Part shown: positions 17,955 through 29,392 of the stretch, in pieces
Position numbering within the stretch: position 1 is the stretch's first letter
Layout of the letters: every line of letters begins with the position of its first letter
NCBI RefSeq assembly: GCF_014297465.1
Contig: NZ_JACORT010000002.1
Coordinates: forward strand, 186,001 to 250,000
Reading direction: 5' to 3'
DNA: 64,000 nucleotides
Origin: Ramlibacter cellulosilyticus
GTDB taxonomy: Bacteria > Pseudomonadota > Gammaproteobacteria > Burkholderiales > Burkholderiaceae_C
Program-made: the position numbers and the translations under genes
The notes under the pieces: generated by a model
Databases searched by the model: none
Told to the model about the DNA's origin: nothing
The model's input: only the letters and a program-made list of their open reading frames with translations

Positions 17955-17993
17955 TAAAGAAAAATGGGGCACACGCCAGCCGCGTTGTGCCCC
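17955..17993 (-). terminator. Intrinsic terminator of gyrB
   Basis: Inverted repeat GGGGCACA (17966-17973) / TGTGCCCC (17986-17993) with a 12-nt loop. On the - strand it is followed by ATTTTTCTTT, the layout of a Rho-independent terminator 29 bp after the gyrB stop. Confidence 0.8.
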
Positions 17994-18021
17994 TTCTTGT
18001 GCCCAAGGCAGCGCCTAGAAC

Positions 18022-20757
<2,736 letters not shown>

Positions 20758-20778
20758 TTTCCGCACATCACATCTCTC

Positions 20779-21885
20779 TCAGATGCGCATCGGCATCACG
20801 ACATACTTGAAGCTCGCGTTCTCCGGGATCGTGACCAGCGCGGAGCTGTTGGCGTCGGCCAGGTCGATCTTCACCATGTCCTGGTCCATGTTGGCCAGGG
20901 CGTCGATCAGGTAGGTGACGTTGAAGCCGATCTCGATCGCATCGCCACCGTAGTCGATGTCGAGCTCGTCCACGGCTTCTTCCTGTTCGGCGTTGTTGCT
21001 GGCCACGCGCAGCGTGCCGGGCTCGAGGTTCAGGCGCACGCCCTTGAACTTCTCGCTGGTCAGGATGGCGGTGCGCTGCAGGCTGGCCAGCAGCGGCGCG
21101 CGGCCGAGCGTGACGCTGTTCTTGTGGTTCTTGGGGATGACGCGGTTGTAGTCGGGGAACTTGCCCTCGACCAGCTTGGTCACGAACTCCATGCCGCCGA
21201 ACGCGAACTTGGCCTGGTTGTTGGCGAACTGCATCTCGATGGCGCCTTCGGCATCGGACAGCAGGCGCTGCAGCTCCAGCACCGTCTTGCGCGGCAGGAT
21301 CACTTCCTGGCGGGGCACTTCGACATCCAGGTTCGCGGAGGCGAACGCGAGGCGGTGGCCGTCGGTGGCCACCAGCGACAGCGCCTTGCCTTCGGCAACG
21401 AACAGGATGCCATTGAGGTAGTAGCGGATGTCGTGCACCGCCATCGCGAAGGAGACCTGGTTCAGGAGGTCCTTCAGCGTCTTCTGCGGCACGGAGAACA
21501 CGGGGCCGAAGCTCGGGGCTTCCTGCACCAGGGGGAAGTCTTCGGCCGGCAGCGTCTGCAGGGTGAAGCGCGACTTGCCGCCCTTCAGGATCAACTTGTT
21601 CTGGTTCGATTCGAGGCTGACCGTCTGGTCGCTGGGCATGGTGCGCAGGATGTCGATCAACTTGCGCGCGCCGACGGTGGTGGTGTAGTTGCCCGCGTCG
21701 CCGTCCATGTCCGCGGTGGTGCGGATCTGGATCTCGAGGTCGCTGGTGGTGAACTGCACGTTGCCGGCCGTCTTGCGCACCAGCACGTTGGCCAGGATCG
21801 GCAAGGTGTGCCGCTTCTCGACGATGCCCGCTACCGACTGGAGGACCGAGAGCAGTTTTTCTTGCGTTGCCTTCAGGACGATCAT
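20779..21885 (-). CDS. dnaN: DNA polymerase III beta sliding clamp
   Basis: 368 residues, starting MIVLKATQEKLLSVLQSV and ending YVVMPMRI, the standard beginning and end of the proteobacterial beta clamp. It forms a ring dimer that tethers polymerase III to DNA and also binds repair polymerases and Hda. The three repeated clamp domains are each about 120 residues. An AGGAAGA stretch precedes the ATG on the - strand. It is located between dnaA and gyrB, with 229 bp to dnaA that hold a family A repeat. Confidence 0.98.
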   Translation of the reverse strand: MIVLKATQEKLLSVLQSVAGIVEKRHTLPILANVLVRKTAGNVQFTTSDLEIQIRTTADMDGDAGNYTTTVGARKLIDILRTMPSDQTVSLESNQNKLILKGGKSRFTLQTLPAEDFPLVQEAPSFGPVFSVPQKTLKDLLNQVSFAMAVHDIRYYLNGILFVAEGKALSLVATDGHRLAFASANLDVEVPRQEVILPRKTVLELQRLLSDAEGAIEMQFANNQAKFAFGGMEFVTKLVEGKFPDYNRVIPKNHKNSVTLGRAPLLASLQRTAILTSEKFKGVRLNLEPGTLRVASNNAEQEEAVDELDIDYGGDAIEIGFNVTYLIDALANMDQDMVKIDLADANSSALVTIPENASFKYVVMPMRI

Positions 21886-21988
21886 GTCTTCCTCTTCCTA
21901 ATGCTGTCGTTGTAGCGGGTGAAACCGTTATTTTCGCTTATTTCACAGGCACTTACCCACCGACGGGGTGGGGGGTGCGGGGGCTGTC

Positions 21989-22102
21989 CGGTGGGGTTCG
22001 CTGCGCTCACCTGCCGGCGCCGGCGCGCCGCCACCCTACAGGTCGGCGCGCCCCCTGTAGGGTGGCGCGCAAGCGGCAGGTGAGCGACAGCGAACCCCAC
22101 CG
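21989..22102. repeat. Family A palindromic repeat, copy 1 (dnaN-dnaA gap)
   Basis: Long imperfect inverted repeat. The ends are CGGTGGGGTTCGCTGCGCTC and its complement CGAACCCCACCG; the inner core is CCACCCTAC...GTAGGGTGG. The transcript would fold into a long hairpin. The remaining A/T-rich part of this gap (about 21900-21960) shows no clear DnaA box. Other copies at 27929, 45736, 55093 and 62424. Confidence 0.9.
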
Positions 22103-22114
22103 TTGCAACCTGGC

Positions 22115-23527
22115 TCACCCCTTCAGCGTCTGCTCCAGCACGTGCAACTGCTGGTTCAACTCCGTCAGCTGCTGGCGCTCGCCGGAGATCTTGCGCACCG
22201 CGTGCAGCACCGTCGTGTGGTCGCGGCCGCCGAAGAGTTCGCCGATCTCGGGCAGGCTTTTCTGGGTGAGTTCCTTGGCCAGGTACATGGCGATCTGGCG
22301 CGGGCGGGCGATGGAGGCCGGGCGCTTCTTGCTGTACATGTCGGCGACCTTGATCTTGTAGTAGTCGGCCACCGTCTTCTGGATGTTCTCCACGCTGATC
22401 TGCCGGTTCTGGATCGACAGCAGGTCGCGCAGCGCCTCGCGGGCGAGCTGGATGGAGATTTCCTTCTGGTTGAAGCGGCTGTACGCCAGGATCTTGCGCA
22501 GCGCGCCTTCGAGCTCGCGCACGTTCGAACGCACGTTCTTCGCCACGAAGAAGGCCACTTCTTCCGGCATCTCCGAGTTCTCGGCCCGCGCCTTGTTGAT
22601 CAGGATGGCCACCCGCATTTCCAGCTCGGGCGGCTCGATCGCGACTGTCAGGCCGGAGTCGAAGCGGGAGACCAGGCGCTCGTGGATGTCCGTGAGGCCT
22701 TTCGGGTACGTGTCCGAGGTCATCACGATGTGGCTCTTCTTGGCCAGCAGCGCCTCGAACGCGTTGAAGAATTCCTCCTGCGTGCGGTCCTTGTTGGCGA
22801 AGAACTGGACGTCGTCGATCAGGAGCAGGTCCAGGGAGTGGTAGCGCTCCTTGAACTCGTCGAAAGTCTTCCGTTGGTAAGCCTTGACCACATCCGAGAC
22901 GAACTGTTCCGCGTGGATGTAGAGAACCTTGGAATTGGGCTTGTCCGCGAGCAGCCTGTTGCCGACCGCGTGCACAAGGTGGGTTTTCCCCAGCCCGACC
23001 CCACCATAGATGAAGAGCGGGTTGTAAAGCTGGCCCGGGGTGCCGGCCACGTGCATGGCCGCGGCGCGCGCCATGCGGTTGGCCGTGCCCTCCACCAGGG
23101 TGTCGAAAGTCAGTGCCGTGTTGAGCCGGCTCTTGAAGCCGCCGGGGGCGACTTCTTCCTCGATCTCGGCCGGCTCGGCCACCGGCGCATTGGCCGCCAC
23201 GGCGGGCGTGGCGTAAGTCCTGGCGCCGGTTTCCCGCGGAGTGATGGCTAACTCGAGCGGCACGGGCTGGCCGTACAGCTTCTCGAGGACGGCCGCGATG
23301 CGGCCTGCGTATTGGGCGCGGACCCAGTCCAGCTTGAACCGGTTGGCCACGAACAGCGTGACCCTGGAGAAGTCATCCGAAACCTGGGCCGTCAGCGGCT
23401 TGATCCAGGTGTTGAACTGCTGCTCGGGGAGGTCCTGTGCCAGCTGGTCGACGCACGCCTGCCAAAGGCTGTCGCCTGCTTCCAGGCTCGGCGATGCTGC
23501 CAGCCTGCCTTGTTGCCCCTCGCTCAT
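22115..23527 (-). CDS. dnaA: Chromosomal replication initiator DnaA
   Basis: 470 residues. Domain I starts near [25 protein letters not shown] (residues about 21-45), followed by a Pro/Ala/Glu-rich linker. The AAA+ domain has Walker [11 protein letters not shown] and Walker [11 protein letters not shown], and the DNA-binding domain IV ends with the signature [15 protein letters not shown]. It opens the origin by binding DnaA boxes, two of which lie just upstream (23543-23551 and 23593-23601) and may also autoregulate the gene. The ATG is the only sensible start. Confidence 0.98.
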   Translation of the reverse strand: MSEGQQGRLAASPSLEAGDSLWQACVDQLAQDLPEQQFNTWIKPLTAQVSDDFSRVTLFVANRFKLDWVRAQYAGRIAAVLEKLYGQPVPLELAITPRETGARTYATPAVAANAPVAEPAEIEEEVAPGGFKSRLNTALTFDTLVEGTANRMARAAAMHVAGTPGQLYNPLFIYGGVGLGKTHLVHAVGNRLLADKPNSKVLYIHAEQFVSDVVKAYQRKTFDEFKERYHSLDLLLIDDVQFFANKDRTQEEFFNAFEALLAKKSHIVMTSDTYPKGLTDIHERLVSRFDSGLTVAIEPPELEMRVAILINKARAENSEMPEEVAFFVAKNVRSNVRELEGALRKILAYSRFNQKEISIQLAREALRDLLSIQNRQISVENIQKTVADYYKIKVADMYSKKRPASIARPRQIAMYLAKELTQKSLPEIGELFGGRDHTTVLHAVRKISGERQQLTELNQQLHVLEQTLKG

Positions 23528-23641
23528 GTGCCCCGTCGCTCCTGTGGATTAGTTTTGTCGCGCGAAACGGCGCATTCTAGTTGCTGAACACCTTATCCAC
23601 ACAAGCTGCCGAGGCTGTTGTGAGGGTCATCTTCCGGAGGC
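23528..23641. other. Candidate oriC / dnaA control region with DnaA boxes
   Basis: The divergent gap between dnaA and rpmH holds a perfect DnaA box TTATCCACA at 23593-23601 and a one-mismatch box TAATCCACA on the - strand at 23543-23551. I see only these two, and no long A/T-rich unwinding element, so this may be only the dnaA regulatory region or part of the origin. Confidence 0.5.
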
Positions 23642-23657
23642 TTGACAACCGACTTGC

Positions 23658-23686
23658 TTGTCCGGGTACCCGGTTTTGGGGATAAT
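23658..23686 (+). promoter_or_regulatory. Probable sigma-70 promoter of rpmH operon
   Basis: TTGTCC at 23658-23663, a 17-bp spacer, and GATAAT at 23681-23686, 23 bp before the rpmH ATG. A TTGACA at 23642-23647 is too far from this -10 to pair with it. Confidence 0.55.
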
Positions 23687-23709
23687 GCCGGGTTTTCCCG
23701 AGAAGCAAC

Positions 23710-23844
23710 ATGAAACGCACCTACCAACCCTCCAAAGTGCGCCGCGCCCGCACCCACGGCTTCCTGGTCCGCATGAAGACCCGTGGCGGCCGCGCCGTGA
23801 TCAACGCCCGCCGCGCCAAGGGCCGCAAGCGCCTGGCCGTCTGA
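23710..23844 (+). CDS. rpmH: 50S ribosomal protein L34
   Basis: 44 residues, starting [18 protein letters not shown] and ending KGRKRLAV, the invariant small basic L34. It is a structural protein of the large ribosomal subunit. AGAAGCAAC precedes the ATG. It heads rpmH-rnpA-yidD-yidC, the standard cluster next to dnaA, and shares its promoter with the RNase P protein gene. Confidence 0.98.
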   Translation: MKRTYQPSKVRRARTHGFLVRMKTRGGRAVINARRAKGRKRLAV

Positions 23845-23884
23845 GCCGGCAACGCCTAGCAAGCGCAGCCTGCGCCTGCCTGCC

Positions 23885-24286
23885 GTGCAGCGGCTGAAGA
23901 CCCGGGCACAGTTCGAGGCAGCGATGGCAGGCGGCACCGTCTCCCGGACGCCGCATTTCGTGCTGCACCGCGCAGCATTCGAGCCGTCCCACCCCACAGC
24001 GCCTGCGCCTGACAAGAGCCAGGCGCTGTTTGCCGTCCGGGACGAACCCTGGATCGGCGCGGTGGTGCCCAAGCGCCATGCGAAGCGGGCCGTCACCCGC
24101 AACGGCATCAAGCGGCAGATCTACGCCGTGAGCGCGGCTTACGCCGATCGCCTGCCCGCGGCCGCCCATGTGGTGCGGCTGCGGCTGGACTTCGCGCGCA
24201 AGGATTTCCCCAGCGCCTGGAGCGAGCCGCTGAAGGCGTCGGTGCGCGGGGAGCTGCTGCAGCTTTTCGAGAAGGCTGCACGATGA
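23885..24286 (+). CDS. rnpA: Ribonuclease P protein component
   Basis: 133 residues from GTG 23885, 40 bp after rpmH. The RNR signature is present as KRAVTRNGIKRQ near residues 73-84. It binds the RNase P RNA and helps mature tRNA 5' ends. The frame stays open further upstream without an ATG (reading ..SKRSLRLPA), so the true N-terminus could be about ten residues longer from a rare start. The stop overlaps yidD by ATGA. Confidence 0.93.
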   Translation: MQRLKTRAQFEAAMAGGTVSRTPHFVLHRAAFEPSHPTAPAPDKSQALFAVRDEPWIGAVVPKRHAKRAVTRNGIKRQIYAVSAAYADRLPAAAHVVRLRLDFARKDFPSAWSEPLKASVRGELLQLFEKAAR

Positions 24287-24552
24287 AACGCATCCTCATG
24301 GGCTTGGTCAAGGCCTACCGCCTCACCCTCTCCCCCTGGATAGGCTCCGCCTGCCGCTTCACGCCGACCTGCTCCGCGTATTCGCTGGAAGCCCTGGACC
24401 GCCACGGCGCGGCCGCGGGCACCTACCTCACGGTCGCGCGCATCGCGCGCTGCCACCCCTGGTGCGCGGGCGGGCATGATCCCGTTCCCGACCATCCCCC
24501 GCGGCTCTTCACGCGCTGGGGCGCACTCGCACAACAGAAGAAATCTCCATGA
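24283..24552 (+). CDS. yidD: Membrane protein insertion efficiency factor YidD
   Basis: 89 residues. It has the conserved YRLTLSPWIGSACRFTPTCSAYSLEAL motif region (residues 12-38), with cysteines of the YidD family and a later CHPWCAGGHDPVP. It helps YidC-dependent insertion of inner-membrane proteins. It overlaps rnpA and yidC by 4 bp each, so the three are translationally coupled. Slightly longer C-terminus than the E. coli protein. Confidence 0.95.
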   Translation: MKRILMGLVKAYRLTLSPWIGSACRFTPTCSAYSLEALDRHGAAAGTYLTVARIARCHPWCAGGHDPVPDHPPRLFTRWGALAQQKKSP

Positions 24553-26273
24553 CCGACATCCGCCGCACCATCCTCTGGGTGATCTTCGGCTTCTCCCTGG
24601 TGATGCTTTGGGACCAATGGCAGGTCTACAACGGCAAGCAGGCCACCTTCTTCCCCTCCGGCAAACCGGCGGCGACGGCCCAGGCCCCCTCGGCCGCCGC
24701 CAGCGCGAATGCGAGCGCCGCCAGCGGCATCGCCACCGTGCCGCAGTCGACGACCGCCGCCGCGCCGGGCGCCGTGCCGCCGTCGGCCGCGCCTGCCGCG
24801 ACCGCGACGCCGCGCGAGATGATCACCGTCAGCAACGACGTCATGAAGGTCACCTTCGACACCGAAGGCGGCACCGTCGTGCGCACGGAGCTCCTGAAGT
24901 ACGCGGGCGACAAGACCGGCGAGCCCTTCGTGCTGATGAACCACAACGCCGAGCGCGTGTACCTGGCGCAGACGGGCCTGATCGGCGGCGACTTCCCGAA
25001 CCACAAGACGGTGATGACCTTCAGCGGTGATCGCGCCCTGAAGGACGGCACCAACGAGATGACCGTGCGCTTCGAGTCGCCCGTGCAGGGCGGCGTGAAG
25101 CTGGTGAAGACCTACACCATCAAGCGCGGCGACTACGCCATGAACGTGGGCCACGAGGTGGTCAACACCTCCGGCGCCGCGGTGACGCCGCAGCTTTACA
25201 TGCAGCTGGTCCGCGACGGCAACAAGCTGCCGGGCGAGTCGTCCTTCTATTCGACCTTCACGGGCCCCGCCGTCTACACCCCGGCGCAGAAGTTCCACAA
25301 GATCGAGTTCAGCGACATCGAGAAGGGCAAGGCGGAGATCGACAAGAACTCCGAGGGCGGCTACGTCGCGATGGTGCAGCACTACTTCGCGAGCGCCTGG
25401 ATCCTGCCGGACGGCATCAAGCGCGACAACTTCGTGCGCAAGGTGTCCGACAACCTGTACGCCGTCGGCATGATCACGCCGCTGAACGTGGCGCCGGGCG
25501 CCACGACCACGGTGCCGGCCAAGTTCTTCTCCGGCCCCGAGGAAGAAAAGCGCCTGGAGGCGATCGCCCCCGGCCTGGAGCTGGTGAAGGACTACGGCTG
25601 GCTCACGATCCTCGCCAAGCCGCTGTACTGGCTGCTCTCCACGCTGCACGGTTTCATCGGCAACTGGGGCTGGTCGATCATGGCGCTGGTGCTGATCATC
25701 AAGATTGCCTTCTACTGGCTGCAGGCCAAGGGCTACGAGTCGATGGCCAAGATGAAGGCCATCAACCCCAAGGTGATGCAGCTGCGCGAGCGCTACAAGG
25801 ACAACCCGCAGCAGATGCAGCAGGAGATGATGCGCGTCTACCGCGAGGAGAAGGTCAACCCGCTGGGCGGCTGCCTGCCGATCATGGTGCAGATCCCGGT
25901 GTTCATCGCGCTGTACTGGGTGCTGCTGTCCTCGGTGGAAATGCGCGGCGCGCCCTGGATCCTGTGGATCAAGGACCTGTCGGTGCAGGACCCTTACTAC
26001 ATCCTGCCGGCGATCATGACGCTGACCACGCTGCTGCAGACGGCGCTGAACCCGGTGCCGCCGGACCCGATGCAGGCCAAGATGATGTGGCTGATGCCGC
26101 TGGTGTTCTCGGTGATGTTCTTCTTCTTCCCGGCCGGCCTGGTGCTGTACTGGATCACGAACAACATCCTGTCCATCGCGCAGCAGTGGCTGATCAACGT
26201 CCGCATGGGCGTGCCGCCGGAGTTCAACCTGCCGAAGTTCGGGCAGGCGGCAGCGAACGACGCGAAGAAATAG
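24549..26273 (+). CDS. yidC: Membrane protein insertase YidC
   Basis: 574 residues, about average for Gram-negative YidC. An N-terminal membrane anchor (TILWVIFGFSLVMLWDQW) is followed by an Ala/Pro-rich linker, then a large periplasmic beta domain (about 95-350). Membrane segments begin with KPLYWLLSTLHGFIGNWGWS and include IPVFIALYWVLLSSVE and SVMFFFFPAGLVLYWITNN. The cytoplasmic hairpin ERYKDNPQQMQQEMMRVYR lies between the first two of them. It inserts inner-membrane proteins alone or with SecYEG. Confidence 0.98.
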   Translation: MTDIRRTILWVIFGFSLVMLWDQWQVYNGKQATFFPSGKPAATAQAPSAAASANASAASGIATVPQSTTAAAPGAVPPSAAPAATATPREMITVSNDVMKVTFDTEGGTVVRTELLKYAGDKTGEPFVLMNHNAERVYLAQTGLIGGDFPNHKTVMTFSGDRALKDGTNEMTVRFESPVQGGVKLVKTYTIKRGDYAMNVGHEVVNTSGAAVTPQLYMQLVRDGNKLPGESSFYSTFTGPAVYTPAQKFHKIEFSDIEKGKAEIDKNSEGGYVAMVQHYFASAWILPDGIKRDNFVRKVSDNLYAVGMITPLNVAPGATTTVPAKFFSGPEEEKRLEAIAPGLELVKDYGWLTILAKPLYWLLSTLHGFIGNWGWSIMALVLIIKIAFYWLQAKGYESMAKMKAINPKVMQLRERYKDNPQQMQQEMMRVYREEKVNPLGGCLPIMVQIPVFIALYWVLLSSVEMRGAPWILWIKDLSVQDPYYILPAIMTLTTLLQTALNPVPPDPMQAKMMWLMPLVFSVMFFFFPAGLVLYWITNNILSIAQQWLINVRMGVPPEFNLPKFGQAAANDAKK

Positions 26274-26275
26274 GC

Positions 26276-26346
26276 GTCGTCCCCGCTTCCCCCTCCGTCG
26301 TCCCCGCTTCCCCCTCCGTCATCCCCGCGGAGGCGGGGACCCAGTG
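26276..26346. repeat. Family C repeat with two extra 21-bp direct repeats
   Basis: CGTCGTCCCCGCTTCCCCCTC occurs twice in tandem (26276-26317), then CGTCATCCCCGCGGAGGCGGGGACCCAG forms the hairpin end common in Burkholderiales intergenic repeats. It sits between yidC and its terminator. Confidence 0.75.
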
Positions 26347-26347
26347 A

Positions 26348-26375
26348 AGGGCCGCGCTTGCGGCCCTTTTCTTTT
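26348..26375 (+). terminator. Intrinsic terminator after yidC
   Basis: Stem AGGGCCGC (26348-26355) / GCGGCCCT (26360-26367), a 4-nt loop, then TTTCTTTT. Confidence 0.85.
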
Positions 26376-26448
26376 CCCGCTCCCCCCATTCCGCGCGATA
26401 CTGCCCTCGCACGCCCACGCAGCGCGCAAACCCAGCAGGGAGAAGCCC

Positions 26449-26844
26449 GTGAACGTCGTCCTCGTGCCCATCGACGGCTCGCCCGCCGCGTACCGCGCCC
26501 TTTCGCTGGCGCTGAAGGAACTCGGCGGCGCCGCGGATTCGACGCTCCACCTGCTCAACGTGCAGCCGCCCGCCGACGCGGGCGCGGATGCATCGCCCCA
26601 CGCCCGGGGCGCGGCGATGCTCGCGCAGGCGCAGGACATGGCCCTGGGCGCGCACCGCCGCGTGGTCCCCCACGTGCGAACCGGGCGAGCGGAGGACGAG
26701 ATCCTCGCCTGCGCGCAGGAGCTCGGGTGCGACTTCGTCTTCATGGGAACGCGCGGGCTCGGGGCTGCCGCCGCCGCCACGCTCGGATCCGTGGCGCTGG
26801 AGGTGGCGCGGCGCTCGCGGATTCCCGTGACGCTGGTGCGTTAG
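26449..26844 (+). CDS. Universal stress protein (UspA family)
   Basis: 131 residues from GTG 26449, which has AGGGAGAAG just upstream; the open frame beginning at 26344 would include the yidC terminator. The fold is a single Usp domain: MNVVLVPIDGSPAAYRAL at the N-terminus and the ATP-type GTRGLGAAAAATLGSVA motif (G-x2-G-x9-GS) near residues 101-117. It may bind ATP and respond to stress. It stands alone between yidC and mnmE, with 47 bp to the latter. Confidence 0.88.
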   Translation: MNVVLVPIDGSPAAYRALSLALKELGGAADSTLHLLNVQPPADAGADASPHARGAAMLAQAQDMALGAHRRVVPHVRTGRAEDEILACAQELGCDFVFMGTRGLGAAAAATLGSVALEVARRSRIPVTLVR

Positions 26845-26891
26845 GGCGCAGCGGCGGCGCGTTCCGCGCGGCGGTCCGATAATCCGCCCCC

Positions 26892-28358
26892 ATGCTCTCC
26901 CGCCTCGACCAGCCCATCGCCGCCATCGCCACCGCTCCCGGGCGCGGCGCGGTGGGCATCGTGCGGGTCTCGGCGAAGGACGTTTCGTCGATCATCGCCG
27001 CGATCTGCCCGCGCGACCTGCCGCCGCGGCAGGCGGTGTACGGGCCCTTCCGCGCCGCGGACGGCAGCGCGATCGACCAGGGGCTGGCGATCCACTTTCC
27101 CGCGCCGCATTCGTACACGGGCGAGGACGTGCTGGAGCTGCAGGCGCACGGCGGGCCGGTGGTGCTGCAGCTGCTGCTGGCGCGCTGCCTGGAGGCGGGT
27201 GCTTCGATCAACTTGCGTGTCGCGGAGCCAGGGGAATTCACGCAGCGCGCGTTCCTCAACGGCAAGCTCGACCTCGCGCAGGCCGAGGCGATCGCGGACC
27301 TGATCGATGCGTCGACGGAAGCCGCGGCGCGTAGCGCGACGCGTTCGCTGGCCGGCGAGTTCTCGCGCGAGATCCATGCGCTGCGCGATGCGCTGATCGA
27401 CTTGCGCATGCTGGTGGAGGCGACGCTCGACTTTCCCGAGGAGGAGATCGACTTCCTGCAGAAGGCCGATGCGCAGGGCCAGCTGGAACGCCTGCAGTCC
27501 CATCTCGCGCGCGTGATGCAGCGCGCACACCAGGGCGCCTTGCTGCGCGAAGGCCTGCACGTGGTGATCGCGGGCCAGCCGAACGCGGGCAAGAGCTCGC
27601 TGCTCAATGCGCTGGCGGGCGCCGAGCTCGCCATCGTGACCCCGATCGCGGGCACGACGCGCGACGTCGTGCGGCAGACGATCCAGATCGAAGGCGTGCC
27701 GCTGCACGTGGTGGACACCGCGGGCTTGCGCGAAGGCGCGGACCAGGTGGAGCAGATCGGCATCGAGCGCGCGTGGGGGCAGATCGAGAAGGCGGACGCG
27801 GTGGTGTTCCTGCACGACCTGACGCGGGCGGACTCCGCCGACTACCAGGCCGCCGACGCGGCGATCGCGGCGAAGCTGCCGGTGGACGTGCCGGTGATCG
27901 ATGTGTGGAACAAGGCGGATGCGGTCGACGGTGGGGTTCGCTTCGCTCACCTTCCCCGCCTGGCGGCGGGCCACCCTACATCGGACGCCACTGGTAGGGT
28001 GGCCCGCGACGCGGGGACGGTGAGCGAAGCGAACCCCACCGACGCACCGTCGATCACGCTCTCCGCCAGGACCGGCGATGGCCTGGACAAGCTGCGCAAG
28101 CACCTCCTGGAGATCGCCGGCTGGCAGGCCGCCCCCGAAGGCGTCTTCATCGCCCGCGAGCGTCACCTCCACGCGCTGCGGCGCGTCGACGCGCATCTGA
28201 TGGAAGCGGCTGCGCACCTTGCGCGCCAGGCGCAGGCGCTGGATCTGCTCGCGGAGGAGCTGCGGCTTGCGCAGAACGCGTTGTCGGAGATCACGGGGGA
28301 GTTCAGTGCGGACGACCTGCTGGGGGTGATCTTCAGCAGGTTCTGCATCGGGAAGTGA
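26892..28358 (+). CDS. mnmE: tRNA modification GTPase MnmE (with repeat-derived insertion)
   Basis: 488 residues, longer than the usual 450-460. It has the N-terminal folate-binding domain ([18 protein letters not shown]), a helical domain, and a G domain with G1 [10 protein letters not shown]2 [10 protein letters not shown]3 DTAGLRE and G4 NKAD (340-343). The invariant C-terminal CIGK supplies the catalytic cysteine. With MnmG it makes the cmnm5U34 modification of tRNA wobble uridine. Between NKAD and the G5 loop SARTG (from about residue 391) there are about 38 extra residues encoded by a family A repeat (27929-28041). Removing them gives a normal-length protein. Function is probably retained, since the insertion lies in a surface loop and the frame is intact. 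Confidence 0.97.
   Translation: MLSRLDQPIAAIATAPGRGAVGIVRVSAKDVSSIIAAICPRDLPPRQAVYGPFRAADGSAIDQGLAIHFPAPHSYTGEDVLELQAHGGPVVLQLLLARCLEAGASINLRVAEPGEFTQRAFLNGKLDLAQAEAIADLIDASTEAAARSATRSLAGEFSREIHALRDALIDLRMLVEATLDFPEEEIDFLQKADAQGQLERLQSHLARVMQRAHQGALLREGLHVVIAGQPNAGKSSLLNALAGAELAIVTPIAGTTRDVVRQTIQIEGVPLHVVDTAGLREGADQVEQIGIERAWGQIEKADAVVFLHDLTRADSADYQAADAAIAAKLPVDVPVIDVWNKADAVDGGVRFAHLPRLAAGHPTSDATGRVARDAGTVSEANPTDAPSITLSARTGDGLDKLRKHLLEIAGWQAAPEGVFIARERHLHALRRVDAHLMEAAAHLARQAQALDLLAEELRLAQNALSEITGEFSADDLLGVIFSRFCIGK
27929..28041. repeat. Family A palindromic repeat, copy 2, inside mnmE
   Basis: The same ends (CGGTGGGGTTCGCTTCGCTC and CGAACCCCACCG) and core (CCACCCTAC/GTAGGGTGG) as the intergenic copies, here translated in frame as part of the MnmE G domain. 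Confidence 0.92.
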
Positions 28359-28379
28359 TGGCTGCGGGGGGAAGGGGTT

Positions 28380-28475
28380 GCTGGGGTGCGCTTCGCGCAA
28401 CCCAGCCTACGGGCCCTTCGTAGGCTGGGTCGAACGAAACCTTCGTAGGCTGGGTTGAACGAAGTTCACCCCAGC
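28380..28475. repeat. Family B palindromic repeat, copy 2
   Basis: GCTGGGGTGCGCTTCGCG...AACCCAGCCTACG, then two CGTAGGCTGGGT units and a closing CACCCCAGC, filling the gap between the converging mnmE and TetR genes. It could act as a bidirectional stem-loop terminator, though no U-tract follows. Confidence 0.85.
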
Positions 28476-28494
28476 ATGCGCCGACCTCCACCGC

Positions 28495-29181
28495 TCACCG
28501 CCTCCCCTTCCCCTCCCGCAAGCTCGCCTCCATCAACGCATCCGCCATCCACAGCACCGTCTTCTCGATCTCCTTCTCCCCCATCCCCCACATGTCCTTG
28601 AGGATGGTGTAAGCCTCGATGCCATAGAGCACCGACAGCGCGCGATGCAGCCGCTCGCGCGACGCCGGCGTGAGATCGCCCTTCAGCGGCGCGAGCGCGG
28701 TCGAGAGGATCCCCACCCGGTGCCCGCGCCGGTACGGCTCCTCCTCCAGCAAGCCGGCGCGCTGCAGCGCCCACTGCTCCAGCGCCAGCTGCAGCGCGGC
28801 GCGCAACTGCGGCTCGTACTGCTCGAAGCGCGGGAAGGTCGTCTTGAACACGGCGTGCACGCGCTCGCGCGCATCCTCGGCATCGGAATCCGTGCCGAGC
28901 GGAGCGCTTCGCACCGGGCCCAGCGAAGCATCCACCACGCTCGTGATCAGCGCACTGCGGCTCGGGAAGTAGCGATACGCCGTCGCGCGCGACACGTTGG
29001 AGCGCACGGCGACTTCCGCGATGGAGGGGATGTGGCCGTCCTGCTGGATCAGGTCCATCGCCGTGTCCATCAGCAGCTTGAAGGTGGAAGCGCGCACGCC
29101 CCTGCTCGGCGGTGGCGGTGCCGCAGTCGGTATCAGTTGTTTCTTGGGCAAGGGTAACTCCGGGGGTGGATGGTGCCGCAT
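28495..29181 (-). CDS. TetR/AcrR-family transcriptional regulator
   Basis: 228 residues. After about 30 Pro-rich residues comes a helix-turn-helix, IPSIAEVAVRSNVSRATAYRYFPSR (near 52-76), the TetR signature. The C-terminal ligand-binding part is helical and not assignable. It is divergent from the hydrolase-transport block, with a perfect 7-bp inverted repeat (29229-29246) in the shared gap, so it probably represses that block and itself. Ligand unknown, presumably a substrate or product of the catabolic genes. Confidence 0.9.
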   Translation of the reverse strand: MRHHPPPELPLPKKQLIPTAAPPPPSRGVRASTFKLLMDTAMDLIQQDGHIPSIAEVAVRSNVSRATAYRYFPSRSALITSVVDASLGPVRSAPLGTDSDAEDARERVHAVFKTTFPRFEQYEPQLRAALQLALEQWALQRAGLLEEEPYRRGHRVGILSTALAPLKGDLTPASRERLHRALSVLYGIEAYTILKDMWGMGEKEIEKTVLWMADALMEASLREGKGRR

Positions 29182-29228
29182 GGCCGTTGCGGGTCAATGT
29201 GGCTTCTGCTTATCATGACCCGGCCAAT

Positions 29229-29246
29229 TTGAGACGGGTGTCTCAA
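29229..29246. promoter_or_regulatory. Candidate TetR operator
   Basis: Perfect inverted repeat TTGAGAC-GGGT-GTCTCAA, 48 bp from the regulator start and in the divergent promoter gap. Size and symmetry fit a TetR-family site. Confidence 0.65.
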
Positions 29247-29392
29247 AACGGTCCTGGCGTCTCGGCGCCAGGTGCGGATCGTCAGTGGTTCAGACGCAAT
29301 GGGGAGGATCACCATGCGCATGGCAACCCGGCATTCCCGCGGCTCGCGACGAGCCGCCCGCGCCCGCGGCTCGGCGCCCGCCTGAGACGACC

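Noticed and set aside
17885..17974. Longer N-terminus (GTG 17974) for the small membrane protein
   Set aside because: The codon lies within the gyrB terminator hairpin and the extra residues do not improve the protein.
21989..22102. Insertion sequence or MITE with transposase
   Set aside because: No transposase frame and no clear target-site duplication by eye. Described only as a dispersed repeat.
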